NCBI GenBank assembly: GCA_949130495.1
Contig: OX422211.1
Location: 447,772,219 to 447,836,218, forward strand
DNA from: Sambucus nigra
Lineage: Eukaryota > Streptophyta > Magnoliopsida > Dipsacales > Adoxaceae
DNA length: 64,000 bases
Reading direction: 5' to 3'
A model generated the notes under the pieces. It was not told where the DNA came from and made no database searches. It worked only from the letters and a program-made list of their open reading frames with translations. Below are positions 31,834 to 44,514 of this stretch, one piece after another. The position numbers were made by a program, and so were the translations under genes. How positions within the stretch are numbered: position 1 is the first letter of the stretch; each line of letters starts with the position of its first letter.

Positions 31834-33901
31834 TGTAAAGCCTAAATAGTAGGTTGTATATAGTTAGATTTTTATTCTTTCTTTCTTTTTTAATTTAGTC
31901 TAGTGTAATTAGTTAGCTTTTTGTTATTTTTTTTTTTTGCTATGCTCGGTACTAACTTGTTTTGTAGATTCTTTGGACTTGTTCTTTTTGGAGATCGCTC
32001 CATTTTGGGTAATATCGTTATTTTCCTTCTTAAACTTGGTTCTTAATTAACATTGAGGACAATGTTAGGTTTTAAGTTAGGGGGTGTGGGATATTCTATC
32101 CATTCATTGGTAGTATCCATGTTTTTGCTCGCATGTTAGTTACTTAGTATTCTTTTATTAGAAACTTCAAAAAATTTAAAAAGATTTTCTTTCTTTTTTC
32201 TCCTTTATTGGGCATTTTTGCCTTTGTTTTCGATGATAAATTTCAATAATTGCCCGATCCAATAGACAACCCAATGATGCATGTTCTCGATTTTAGAAGT
32301 TATTAGACTTTAGTCTTGATTATTGATATTAAGAATAACTTCATGAATTAAACTTTAATCTCATGAGCACATGAATTTTTATCGTTCTATTGATTTGGTT
32401 TAAGATTTTTATAACTTGGTAATCTTTTGTTGCATTGTATATACTTACACCGAGTAATCTTTATACTTTTCATCGTTTGTGAGTGTATACACTATTCTTT
32501 CCTCTTTGAAAATGTTGAATTCGTTGGTAATCTCACTATTCTTTCAGTGATCGTTCATTAATTGAGTTCATACTTGAAATGTGTTACTTGAGCATGATTT
32601 TCATATATTGTTTTGACTCGAGAATTGCGTAAACTTTTAGAAATGATCATAGGCATCTGTGTTATATCACCCATATTGACCTTGAACTCACCCTTATATG
32701 TTTACCCTTGTTAACCCATTTGAGCCTAAATAATAGCCTTTCGTTTCATAACCCAATCCCATAACCAACTCTAAATTGGAGTTATATACCATAAATACAC
32801 CTTCCATACCTTTGTTTGGAATGTTACTTGTGATTGAATGATGTTTGTTGTGTTGCAGTTGCAATTTAGGCATATGAGAGTTTGAAAAGTAAAGAAAAGA
32901 AAGATGTGAAAAAGAGATGAAAAAGAGAAAGCACAAAAGAAAACATGAGAAAAAGAAGAAAAGAAAAAGAAAGAGAAAGTTTTATATGTTGTATGGTGTT
33001 CAGTAAGCTTTGATTACTCTCCCCGATGATATATCTAATGCCTTTTTGGAACTTGTTTTCCAATTTTATATTATTTCCCGCATTTTTCCATTATTCCGAG
33101 TTTTCATTCCAAATACTTTAAATCCGTACATACATTCCTTCATTTTTCACCCTAGCCTAACCTACATTACAACCCTATTCAAGTCCTATGTGATCTTTAG
33201 TAGATGTAATTCAAAAGTCAAAATAGTTTTGATAATCTGTGAAAATGCATTTCGCCTCTTTTAGTGTGCAGTATCTTTCATTGAGATTACAGCTTTTCAT
33301 TTTATATATAGCATTCTTCATTTGTGACATATGTGTGGCCTAGTTTCCATTTACATTTACTCTTTATGCCTGCAAGTTCTGTGTGTTACCTCCCTGTTTC
33401 GAGTGAATTCACTTGATGAGTGTAATTCCCGTGAGGATTGAATGTATGCTTGCTTTATTTAGTACCTGATTTATTTAAGTTTTTGCCAAATCACACTTTG
33501 CATGTGCTCGCTCCCCTCCCACATTTTAAGGCTTCAATTCTATGAGGTGCATTCTATAATGTTAATGATTTGGACTTTTGTTTGAATTCATTCACTCTGC
33601 TAATAATGCGTATGAAATCTTTTTTGTTATTATTGGGCTTGTCGCATGTAGGGTTGGGCATATTTTGAGGAAACCATGTGATGTTTGTGGGTATCATTCA
33701 TGAAAACCCTCACGAGACGACACTCGTCCACCAGGGTCACCTGGGGGTTTAACGGCTTATTGTATACGCTAAATGCAATCGAATCGCAAGCGAATGTGGC
33801 CTTATGCTTTTATACCATACTTTTGTACTTATCCTGCTTTTGGTTTTCTTGTAGTTCTTATTGCATCCTATTTCATTTCTACGTGTGTAAGTTAGGGGGT
33901 G
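31834..33901 (+). other. Non-coding 3' interior of the nested element
   Basis: About 2 kb without a recognised frame. A GAAAAGAAAGA-type purine-rich stretch runs from about 32885 to 32985. The sequence TTAGGGGGTG directly before 33902 fits a polypurine tract. A second TTAGGGGGTGTG-like string occurs at about 32078-32089. Confidence 0.6.
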
Positions 33902-35395
33902 TGATACGATGCAAATATTGCGTATTTCATCCCTCGAACCGATGCAATTTAGCTCCCTCGGGTATCTTATTCCCTATATTTATGCTCGTTAACCAGATAA
34001 CCTCGGAGTTCTACGTTAACATGTTTTATAGGGGTTAATTGAGCTTTTATAGGTATTTGCATGCTAAGTGTGAAGTTCGGACGCATTCCGCTCGATTTTC
34101 GTACATGACTGCACGTTCAAGGTCATTTTAGTCTTTTGACAACTTGGGCACCTGACCCAACATCTACATGGAAGTTGTATCCCTCCTCGCAAGCTTTGCG
34201 TGACCGCGAACGGTGCGCGATTCCGATTCAGAACGAAGAAGTTACGGCGATTTTAGTGGAGGAGAAATGCAAACATATCAAAACACGAGGAAGGAATTGC
34301 AGACCTGCTTGATCGATCGATCGATCAAAAGGATCGATCGATCGATCCTTCAATTTTTTCTATTTGTTGGGAGACAGTGGGCTTCAATTTTGATCATCGA
34401 TCGATCGATCACAAGGGATCGATCGATCGATCCCCTGTTTTCTCCAAATATTTTGGCTTTTCTTTTCTCTTTTCTTTTCTATTTCATTTCCCACATACTA
34501 TAAATAGGAATTTTTTTGTAAATATCAGATATTAAGAGATATAATTCGTTTTAGATAGTTTAGGTTAGAGTTTTGGAGGTTTGAGAGCTCATTTCTTCAT
34601 TTCTTTTTGGATTGACACCCATTTGGGCTTGTAATTTGTGCTATCATCTTCCATCTCCATTAATATAGTGTGTATTTCCTTTATTCTTGCTTTCTAGTTA
34701 ATTTACATGCTTTGATAATTAGATTCAGATGCTTTATTTACTTGATTTCTAGTGTATATTTATCGCATTTTTAATATGCTTTCTAGATAATTTAAATTAG
34801 GTTGTGCTTAAATGGAACTCACTCGGGTTGACGCACTACTTTGCTTTGGTGATGGTGTTTACGGGCCTATTTTGGGTGCGTTGTCCTATTTATTGTGCTT
34901 AGGAGATTTGATGGGGCATATCATGTATATCCCGTACTTACGACCTCGCGTGCGTAATTTCCGGGATATTTGTTGACGCTAAAATCATATTAGGCTTTTA
35001 TGAGAATTTAGAGGCTTGACAACCCTTGATTTAATTAACTGTTCAAACGAGACGCATTCGTAATAACTCGTTGACCCATGTATCCACTTTATACAAATTA
35101 ACCCGGGTGAGGGATATTCGACGCAACCTATAGTTTTTACTCGCTTTCTTAATCTAGTTTCAATACCCTCGCCTAGATAATCATTTTCCTTTTATGCATC
35201 TTTTCCTTTTTAGTTTGTAATTCACCTTTTACACTTTTATTTTGTAGCATTAAATCATATAAATTCTAGCAACTCGTCCCTGTGAATTTTCGATACCCGA
35301 CTTACCATTGTGCTTGCCTCGCAAGTGTAGTCGTAACTTAGGTTTGTTTGTATTATCGCGGTGAAACGAAAACAATGACTGTGTTGTGCTGATCA
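33902..35395 (+). repeat. 3' LTR of the nested element (1494 bp)
   Basis: Matches 28977-30517 closely. It keeps better preserved GATCGATC blocks at 34309-34432 and TATAAATA at 34499. Confidence 0.9.
34309..34506 (+). promoter_or_regulatory. GATCGATC inverted-arm cluster and TATA box in the 3' LTR
   Basis: Two hairpin-capable pairs are visible: a GATCGATCGATCGATC block and a GGATCGATCGATCGATCC block separated by four to five bases (34311-34350), and a second pair around CACAAGG (34395-34432). TATAAATAGG follows about 70 bp later. Every unit is its own reverse complement, so each block can also extrude alone. Confidence 0.6.
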
Positions 35396-35400
35396 TCAAC

Positions 35401-35843
35401 CTTTATATTGTTCAACCTTTGTGGAGAATGCATTTCCATACCTTGTGATTTTTGGAGGGAAGTCACTGATGATCGGTGGATAATGAGCGTAGATCTCTGC
35501 GTGTGGAAGACTTCGGTTGCGGGCTGAGGCATAGCTTTGAAGGTTTGATGAAGACACTGTGCATTACACTTATGGGCGATTATCAGATTGTATGAAAGTC
35601 AATGGTCTTGTAAACTTTTCAAAGTGTTAAATGGTTTTTACCCGAAAGAGTTTTTTTCCTAAATCTGTCGTCTTTGTTTTAGATGCATGATTTGAATGAT
35701 TTAATGCTTTATGACACTTAGATGCATGCATAGGCACTGAATTAAAATTGAATTTGGTTTGTTCAAATTTAGACACCTAATTAAAGAAGTGTATTTGATT
35801 CCATTAGTGAATTGCAAACTCGATTGATATTGCACGTTTTACA
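35401..35843 (+). repeat. 3' LTR of the gag-only copia element, right part
   Basis: Resumes the copia LTR (TATTGTTCAACCTTTGTGG and on) and ends GCACGTTTTACA at 35843, matching 24148-24581. Confidence 0.85.
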
Positions 35844-35956
35844 CAACTTGGCTTAGTCGTTCCCACAACCGACGTCATTATGTTATAATAAAAAATTGGT
35901 CATAAGGTTTGTCTTAGAAAGTTAAGATCCAATAATAGATAATAAATTATAAATAA

Positions 35957-35999
<43 letters not shown>

Positions 36000-36002
<3 letters not shown>

Positions 36003-36300
36003 AGAGGATCACAAGTGGAGCTAAAAAGCAGATTTTTAATCGACCTTAACAAAAAAATACCTAACAACCCATTAATTTTAATTCCTTTGTTGTAATTAGT
36101 CTGTGCCAGCGGCAACAGACTCACGTGTGACCCGAGACCCCCTACCCCCCACCCACCCCCACCATGGCAAACCACTAGTTAAAAAAAATCCGCTGGCGCG
36201 GACCAATTACAACAAAGGAATTAAAATTGATGGGTTGTTAAGTGTTTTTTTAAGGTCCATTAAAAATTCCGCTTTTTAGGTCCACTTGTGATCCTCTCCC
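36000..36300. mobile_element. Fold-back MITE with TIR GGGAGAGGATCACAAGTGGA
   Basis: Terminal inverted repeats begin at 36000 and end at 36300 and extend inward for more than 100 bp with few mismatches, leaving a small C-rich centre (about 36130-36165). It lies inside a TA run on both sides, so the target duplication cannot be read. There is no coding capacity. Confidence 0.85.
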
Positions 36301-38989
36301 TATATATATATATATACTAGAAGGTATCCGTGCCGATGGCACGGTTGTAAAAACGATATAAATATTTACTCACAGTGATTATATTCAAGCATGGTTGAAA
36401 AAAGCATTCTTCAGATTTCGTTATAATGATTAGATTGGAAAAAAAAAAGCACGACGCTTTAGATCGTTAACGGAGTCGAATTGCGTTAACCCGCTTCAAT
36501 CGTTAATAACCATTAGAACCCATTAATTTTAGTAAAATAAGAAAAATTGTTGGAGCACCTAATTTTTTTATAGCCTAATCATAAGTATAAATGAGCTAAT
36601 TTGTCGACTGATATACGATTCAAAATAATTCATTACCTTAATCGATAATAACGGATTAACACGACACTACACGACACATTAAAATTGCTCGTGCCGATAA
36701 CACAATAAAAAATAAAACTGTGGATGAAAATAAAAGTATGAAACTATTAAAATTTAAAAGCATGAAATTATTTTGGTGCAATATAACCTTAACATTATAT
36801 TATTTTGGTGTAAATATGCATTAACGGTGATAGAGAAGTGACATAGAAACAATAAAGAGTAAAATAAAATTTAGTAAAAATAAAATATAAGAAACCCAAC
36901 TATTAATATTTGATGTATTTAATTTTGTTGCGAGTCAAATATAAATTGATTTTACTCAATTAGTATAGTCCAACTTATATTTTTCTATTTTAAAAAGTAT
37001 CTCATTGTTTATGCACTAATTTTGTAAAAAAATGTTAAAGTACATGAAGACATGTGCTAAACAAAACGTACATAGAACATAAAATAAGTTTATTGTCAAA
37101 GTACTTGCAACTTGGGTTATAGAAAAAGCCTTGATTATTGTCATAAATGTCCATGTATTTCTATACTTTTACAGTTGTTCTTCATAAATAACAGCTAACA
37201 TATCATGAACTCAAACTTGTCATAAACAATGGACTAATATGGATAAAAATAAAAAGACTTTATCCCCTAACCCACCCCCTAAAAAAAGACATGCAGCGCT
37301 TAATAATAATTTGGTTTTTAATTCTGATATTTAGCAGATGCCCATCACTGACTATTGCGCATTAGTTACGTCTGCATCTTCCAGCCTTGAGCCATGTGCA
37401 CAAATTTTGAACACAGTAGAGACCTGCCTTCTGCCAATAATAAAAAAAACAAAAAAAAGTATCAACTGCGTGAGTAGATCGCCCGTGAACATATCTTTGA
37501 GTAGATGACCATAACCAAACCAAATAAATGAAATGAAAGAGAAAATCGGGGAATGCTGAAGCCTGCTTATGCGCTTATTCTAATAAAAGTAAATAAAAGA
37601 AGGATCAAATACCAAAAAAATCCTCAAACATTGAAAATTAAAAATCAATAAAAAGTTTATAAAAAATATGTAAAAAAATTGAATAAATATTTTAAAATTT
37701 TTGGGACAAAAAAAAGGAAAAACTTAATTAATATAATAACCAATTTTGGGACATAAAAGAACAAATCAGAAAAACTTAATAAGTATTTTTTTAAATCTGG
37801 TAAACTAAATTAATATTTTTTTAAATAAAAAAGAAGAAAAAATATTTTTGAAAATCGCAAAAAATATGTATATTTAATAAATCTAAAGCCAACCAAATCT
37901 AAAAAAATTGGCAAACAAATCTCAAGCCACGAACAAATTGCCACTCACATTCTCAAGCCAACCAACAAATCAAAAAAGATTTGCACCCATAGCAAATCTC
38001 AAACCCATAAACAAATCTGCAAAAGAATCAGCAAACCCCGAAGCCAAATACCCAAAGTCAACTGAACACAAATCAGAGATCTTTTGTGAGAAATCATTCA
38101 ATTTTTTGGTTGAAACCAATCACACCCCTATGAGCTCTCATATCGCCACATAAAACAGTCTAACTGACTTAATTTGACTTATCACCCTAAGAGCTCTCGC
38201 TCTTCCATTAGCAAGGAGTCGTCGAGAATATATTTATGTCAGAAAATTTGTCATAATATTGTTATGATCGACTGGGAGTTCGTTATGTTCATATGGAGAA
38301 TATCACTAAATCTAAAAATAACTCGGGAATATACTCGTTATCACATAAATAACAATAACAAAAATTAGCAAGAGATGTCAGACAATACCAGTTGCTATCC
38401 AATCACCAATTTCATTAAATCCAAGTCAGGCAATCATCAACATCAGTCGACCTCTGAGATCGTCGGACTAATCTCTGGACTTGTAAGTTTTCAGTCATCA
38501 CCAAGATCAAACTCCTCTCCTCGCCGAGATCAACACAGGTAGGACTTGTAAGTTTCCAGTCATCTAAGTTACCAGTCATCTTCTCTCTCGCCACTCTTCT
38601 CCCGCTCCTCCCTTCCCTTCCCTTCACTCCTTATCCATCAATGATCTAACGTGACCACGAGGACCCCAACAGTCATCTACGTTTCCAGTTATTTGTTGAA
38701 GCTGTGTACAAAGAGAAAGCCACCGAGTTTTAAACGGGTTTTGTTTGAACTCTGTTTTTCCTTAAAATAGAGCATACATTAAAATTAGAATAGTGGTGAA
38801 ACTAAAACCATAGATCATACCTGAAAATTAGAGTGAGCCGAGATAAAAGTGATAGAATGATCGAGATTGAAACCCTCATCTACAAATCCGATTTAAAAAC
38901 AAAGATATAAATCAAAGATTGATACTAAGAATTATAACCGTGTGCATGACGTGATATGTATAGAGCAAATACTCACCTGGGAAATTCCG

Positions 38990-39046
<57 letters not shown>

Positions 39047-39264
39047 TTGTTTGTGGTAGAGGAGTAAACTGAATATGGATTTGGGTTTTCTCAAGAAGTT
39101 TCTTTGATATTCAAATTAAAGTGTGCAATGTCATATTATTAAACGGCGGGTCACAGATCAAGACAGCATGGGTGGGACCCATGCGTGGGTGCATTAGATA
39201 AAAAATCTGTTTATATAGGTTTTGTATACAAATTTGTATGATGTGGCAAAACCCCCTCCTCCTT

Positions 39265-39270
<6 letters not shown>
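36301..39270. other. AT-rich stretch, possibly a non-autonomous DNA transposon
   Basis: It opens with ACTAGAAGGTATCCGTGCC, which includes the short palindrome CCGTGCCGATGGCACGG (about 36328-36344). It closes near AAAACCCCCTCCTCCTTTA (about 39249-39267), again against a TA run. Both ends resemble boundaries of abundant plant repeats, but the class is not certain. A (GA)n run is at 38996-39043. A CTTGTAAGTTTTCAGTCATC-like unit occurs about two to three times near 38479-38580. No gene is recognised. Confidence 0.35.
38996..39043 (+). repeat. (GA)n microsatellite
   Basis: A nearly perfect GA run of about 46 bp. Confidence 0.95.

Positions 39271-39350
<80 letters not shown>
39271..39350 (+). repeat. 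(TA)n microsatellite
   Basis: About 80 bp of TA repeat. Confidence 0.95.
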
Positions 39351-39352
<2 letters not shown>

Positions 39353-40783
39353 AAAGACTGGGATGAGAATTAAGAGAGTTATATAAGGAGTTACATGGTT
39401 CAACCCTCAGGGAGCGGCCTACATCCAAAGGGAAGTATTATGTACTATAGCATTAGGTAACCAAAGGTCTAAGAACAACACAACTACCTCAATATCTATT
39501 CAGTTAGTGATTTGATAGTCTAAGTGTGTCAGTATCTCTCTGCCAGTCCAGATCCTAATAGGGAGTATGAGGTAATATATGTTAGGACCAACATGGGTTT
39601 TACACATGCCCCCTCCCCCCTACAAGTTGGGCTAAAGTATCTTTTAAATGGGCTACAACAAGATGTAGGATAGTTTACAGGTTTTCTATAAAGTAATGTT
39701 CGTGCACATGTTTGATGATGATGCCACTCATATGGTACTCATCAGCGTTTAACAATGAGTTGTATTATGTTAGTTAGCCTTACTAGCAATGATCTCGTTT
39801 GCTCAAATGGAAAAGATGCCAAACACACTCCTTATGGCTGATCTGTTATGTTGAGCCGAGGTCATGTCGTAGTAAATCTACTCAGCTGGGGACAATCTCT
39901 TACTCTATTGAATGGTTTTACACAATGCTCTTTGAATCACGAGATGCTCTTAAAATATATTATAACACTGGTCATCATTACGATAAGACTACTTTGGTAC
40001 CCCAGTAAATGAATATATGCATTACCCTAGTCATGAAATATACCTTTATTATGTAAGTGCTAACGAGTAACTATTTATTATTTATGTGGCATAGACCATA
40101 TTATGTGGGTGTAGACTTAAAAATTGTTTGTATCCCTAGATATATTAATATAATTGATATGTGTAAAATCGTTAATAATGGAACTTTTACCTATATTCAG
40201 TTGAGATGAATAATATGTAATTATGGGGTACAATTGGGTGGGTTGGGAGTAAACACATGAAATATTTTAGTTGTTGGGTTGGGATAACATAAAAGAACCT
40301 TAAATATGACAAGAAGATGCATAATAACATTGTAATACAAATTCAATTATATCTACTTAGACTTGATGTTAACGTTGTTGATGACTTTACTCTTTTAGGA
40401 CCTGGGCTTTTTTTGTCACTTCAATCTTGATCTCAATAGTGACATCTGCATTTGTTCCTGCTTATTTACGATGTAGGTATCGAGTCGACGTGCTCTATAC
40501 CTATACTAGTCTTTATATCAGTTAAATCAAATTTATGCAGTAGTTTATTTCAGTCATTTGGTTTATGTTTATAAAGTTGTAGTTATGCGATGGTGTTAAT
40601 ACTGTTGGTTAGATTGTTATCATAGTTTGTGTGGTTCACCTCAATTATATTGCAGTTATTTATTTTTATGCATTTAACTGTTATTTCTAGACATGCTTAT
40701 AATGATGTTCAATTGTTTTGATTCATGTGAGTTTGTATTAGGGCTGATTAATTTATTATGAAATTCTACGGGGTGTCACATTG
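39351..40783 (+). other. Possible LTR remnant ending GGGGTGTCACA
   Basis: The string CTACGGGGTGTCACA ends at 40783, the same terminal motif as the long-LTR family here. Sequence near 40395-40420 (GGACCTGGGCTTTTTTTGTCAC) faintly recalls that family's 3' region. No 5' boundary is seen. No gene is recognised. Confidence 0.3.
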
Positions 40784-41949
40784 CGGCATAAAATCCAACG
40801 ACCACATCTATGCCTTGTCTGTGTAGGGGCTTATACCCACCACTATAGCAGGTTGGTTTGGATACAACGGAGGCCTAACGGGGTAAAGTGCGGATGGCGT
40901 TGGGTTGTTTTTTTGTTAACTGTTTTATTTTATTTTATTTTATTATTTTATTAGTTTCGTAGTCAGCAAGTTTTTAACCTTGTTTTTATTGGTGAAATGT
41001 GTTTTAATTTGTCTAAATATCTTTTTTCAATTGATCTATTATATATAAAGATATTTTTGTAAGTCAAAATGATAAGAACTCTGATTTTAATTTATGAGGA
41101 CGCTATTTGAGTTTGAACCCTAAGAACTCTCAAACGCACTACTTGATACTTTTGGTTCTTTTTAATATTTGAGAAAAACCTTTTACACATTTTAATGGTA
41201 TTTTTCTGAAATAAATTTTTTCACAATTTCAATTAAAAATTGGTGGAGGTTTGGCTTTGGTTGTGATCAAAGCTTGAGGATATTCTCAAGATCGGTGAGT
41301 TGATTAACTTAGGTTGCGATCCAAGGTACGTTTACGAGATTGGTGATCCAGGAATCAAAGTTGCAGTGGATGTTCAAGAAGATGCATCCTTTTTAGTAGA
41401 TCGGTGGATACCAAAACTCTAGGGTTATGGTTGTTAAGTCAAAGTTGTGGTGAAGACTAATAGAACTAGTACCCCAATGTTCTAAATTTTGGAACGATGT
41501 AGATTTGTGACTGTGTTCAAATCAAGGGTTATAAGTTGTGTATGTCCTTTTACAATCCCTGAAATTTTTGTACTAGTCAACTTATGTGTTAGGTTGATGC
41601 ATATGTTTTTTTAAAGAGGGTTTTCACGTTAAATGACTGTGTCTCTATTTGTGTGATTTATTTTATTTTCCATCATTGATAATTGCTATCACATAATATT
41701 AATTTTGGAACTAATTAATTAATTGGTAAATTGTGAAATTGACTTAATTAATTTGGTTAGGAACAAGTTTAAATCGGTTTTTTTATTTTGCTATGTATTA
41801 ACATTATTTTACTTAATTCGACTTTTAATTAATATATTGTCCAAAAATAAATAATTAGTTGAGATTAAAATTGAAAACATTTAATTGGATATTAATTTAA
41901 TTTATCATCCCATAGTGCATTTTTCACAAAGTAAAAATAATTTTTTTAT
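40784..41949. other. Unassigned AT-rich stretch, partly LTR-like
   Basis: No gene. The part near 41220-41480 has the style of a copia LTR 3' region and precedes a broken copia gag, but no LTR ends or PBS could be defined. Confidence 0.3.
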
Positions 41950-42190
41950 GACGACAATGAGTACAAAAAGGGTGGGTGGAATACTAAAGGCTTACATGTT
42001 ATATTTGTAGCCATTAGTACTGGTGAATTTATAAGTATAAAAAATTATACAATATCCAAACAAGCGTGGGAGATTTTAGAGGCCACTCATAAAGGAACCC
42101 CGTCCATAAATAACTCTAAAATTCAACGGTTGACCACATCTTTCGAAGTCTTGATCATGAAAGATGATTAAAGTTTTGATGAGTTATCCT
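41950..42190 (+). pseudogene. gag: Fragment of a copia gag (UBN2-type)
   Basis: One frame reads through KKGGWNTKGLHVIF, SKQAWEILEATHKGTPSINN and SKIQRLTTSFEVLIMKDD, the characteristic core of Ty1/copia gag. A stop falls at about 42168 right after this, and further stops follow. No zinc knuckle or pol follows. This is a remnant of a separate insertion from the two copia elements described here. Confidence 0.75.
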
Positions 42191-44514
42191 AGAAAAAGAT
42201 GTTGATAAAATCTTAAACAAGAGGAGTGATGAAAAATTTGATGACATTAATGAAGTTAGAGACACAACCAACTATTTTTTCATGTGGATGAATAGTTTGG
42301 ATCGCATCAGCAATATGGGAAAAATTGGATATCCAACATCCAAAAATGAAAAAAATATTTCTTTCAAAGATAATTCTAATAGGGTCATTGCTAGGCGCCA
42401 AGACAAGGAATATTCCCATTCATCATTTCGAGGCTCTACCGTGACCTTGTGGTTATTTTGCACAACAGATTGTTAAAGAGGATGAATAAAAGAAGCCCAT
42501 TGATGAAAGGGCCTAATCGTAGGGGGCATAGTGCTCTCAATAGAAAATGTAAAAGCAATTTCATTTAAGGAGGACGTTTTATTTAATGAAGCCAAACAAA
42601 GTACTTCAAAATCACTCAAAGTTTGATCGAGGAGACTTTGGGGGCATGGAACATTATTGTATGAAGTTGATGCATGTGAAAAGCCTCTGAGAGAGGAAGT
42701 AGGCGATGGAATAGTACAAACATATGCATCTTCATTGTTGGAATAAATGGTGACTGAAAATGGCAAAGTGGAGCAAGAGAGGCAACATGATGAAAGAAAA
42801 TACACCAAAAAGTGAAAATCTTAATGATGAGAATTAATTTAATCATCAATAGAGCGTAAAATTACGATTGTAGCTTCCAGAGTGTAATCATTAACATCAA
42901 TTTCAAAACGTGTGAAGACCAACCAATTGTCATTTTTAAAAAGCTATTGAAGCATGGAAGTATAACATGGGAAGAAAAATATTCCACTAGTTAGCTTTTC
43001 CAAAAATTAATTAGTGTGGGGAGAATTCTTACATCATATTTAAACGACCAATGTATTAATGAGACGTGAGAAATAAATGATAAAATTATTGTGATCAAAA
43101 TGTCCTAGAGAACAATGGCATCCATGTTCATACAGTAACACATGGACGTCCGGAGAGAGTATACGTGGTAATAACTGCATCTGGTTCGTTATTAAGAGAA
43201 AATGGTTGCACGTGTTTGAATACATGTTTTGGAATTTTTAAATTCAAAAAGTAACTTTCTAGAAAATATTCGACCATGGCAGTTGTAATTTGGAGGACTA
43301 TTAATAAACAATTTGAAGACAACATTAGAGGAGGACTCTCCACCCAAAAACCATTTTATTTTACTCATATTTTTTTTCTTATTCTTTATAATATCTTGTA
43401 AGGTTATATTTAGTGTCTTGCTTCGTTCATCTAGTAGTTTTCATTCAATAAAAAAATTAAAGATTCTTGGCATTTTGATTTAGCTAGTTTATTGTCAGAT
43501 TACTTTAATTTTACATTAAATTACTTCTTTTGATCACATGTCATGTCCTTTAATCTTAATTTCCCTTTTTAATTTGTATTTTAGTTTAATCCTAAAGAAA
43601 ACCTAAATTAACACTTCATAAAAAGTCTTCTTAATTGAAGCATTCAAACATAGTATAATCGCATGGTTTATTTATTAACTAAACAGGATTAATTTTGGTT
43701 GGCAAGACCTAAAATCCTTGTCTTCCATGCTTACAAAAATTTATATACAAAACTAAGCTACCATAATAAGAGCCATTGAAAGTTGAGTACAGAGCATGGT
43801 GATGGGATAGTAACCCAACTAGGCAAAGCCAAACCCACCAACCGAAGATGGAGGAGCAAAGCGAGCATAGGAGGATAATTTTCTCATTTTCTTTGCTTTA
43901 TGGGATTTTATACCAAATATATTATATTTAAACAATACACTTAAAATTTAGTTGTTTTTTTCTCATGTTATTCATATTTGACTCAAGCTATTTCATTTTC
44001 TCCAAATTTTTCATAGAAAATATATTTTTTCTAATGCTATAGATTTGATTTTTATAAATACAATTGATTTTGATTATTTATTGGCTAAATATAATTGATT
44101 AAAGTTGGTAAAACCCATAATCCTTTCCTAGAATACTTGTAAAAATCTTCATAAATCAAGCCACCAAAATATGTATGCTCGTGTGGAAAGAGTTACCGAA
44201 TGATTTTTTGTCGGTAACTTTTTGCCTCTGGTACTTCCATAAGTAAAATCCATCCACTTCATTGATCTGATGTATTCTTTAACATACAAGATGGGAATTA
44301 ATCATGATAAAAAGGAGAAGGAAGTTGACTTCCATGGTTTCTTTCAATTTTGGATGTGAATATTTGATGATAAAAAGGACATTTTTTGTGTTTATCTTCT
44401 CCCTTACTTCTGCAAAGAATGGGGAAAATTAAAATTACTAATCGCAAATCGATTGTTGTTCAACTCTTCCAATCATGAGATGACTTTTCGAGTTGACTCC
44501 CACAAACGATGCCA
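42191..44514. other. Unassigned stretch
   Basis: AT-rich. A minus-strand frame at 42473-42808 (111 codons) has no recognisable domain. Towards 44500 it is probably the interior of the minus-strand element whose LTR ends near 44515. Nothing else can be supported. Confidence 0.3.

Larger units (their letters stand above)
28977..35395 (+). mobile_element. Non-autonomous LTR retrotransposon with one unfamiliar ORF, nested in the copia LTR
   Basis: LTR1 is 28977-30517 and LTR2 is 33902-35395, both starting TGATA(T/C)GATGCAAATATTGCG and ending GTGCTGATCA. Flanks ACAAC (28972-28976) and TCAAC (35396-35400) match at 4 of 5 bases. The PBS is TGGCGCCGTTGCCGGGG at 30521, complementary to plant tRNA-Asp. 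A purine-rich tract lies before 33902. The interior is 3.4 kb and carries a single acidic ORF remnant, with no gag-pol domain recognised. Athila-like elements use tRNA-Asp, but family placement is open. Confidence 0.85.
23531..35843 (+). mobile_element. Gag-only Ty1/copia retrotransposon (SIRE-like, TR-GAG type), split by a nested element
   Basis: LTR1 is 23531-24581. LTR2 is 28369-28976 plus 35401-35843, separated by a nested element. LTRs start TGTAAGGACATT and end GTTTTACA. The flanks TAACT (23526-23530) and CAACT (35844-35848) match at 4 of 5 bases as a target duplication. A tRNA-Met PBS at 24585 and a polypurine tract at about 28357-28368 are present. The interior codes only for a broken copia gag with two zinc knuckles. 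No protease, integrase or RT is visible in the 1.8 kb after it. LTR retrotransposons carrying only gag have been described as TR-GAGs. Confidence 0.85.

Noticed and set aside
39351..40783. A full solo LTR of the long-LTR family
   Set aside because: Only the terminal GGGGTGTCACA and faint similarity are seen; no matching start or target duplication could be found.
42473..42849. Minus-strand frames of 77 and 111 codons
   Set aside because: No domain recognised and no codon or splice context of a plant gene.
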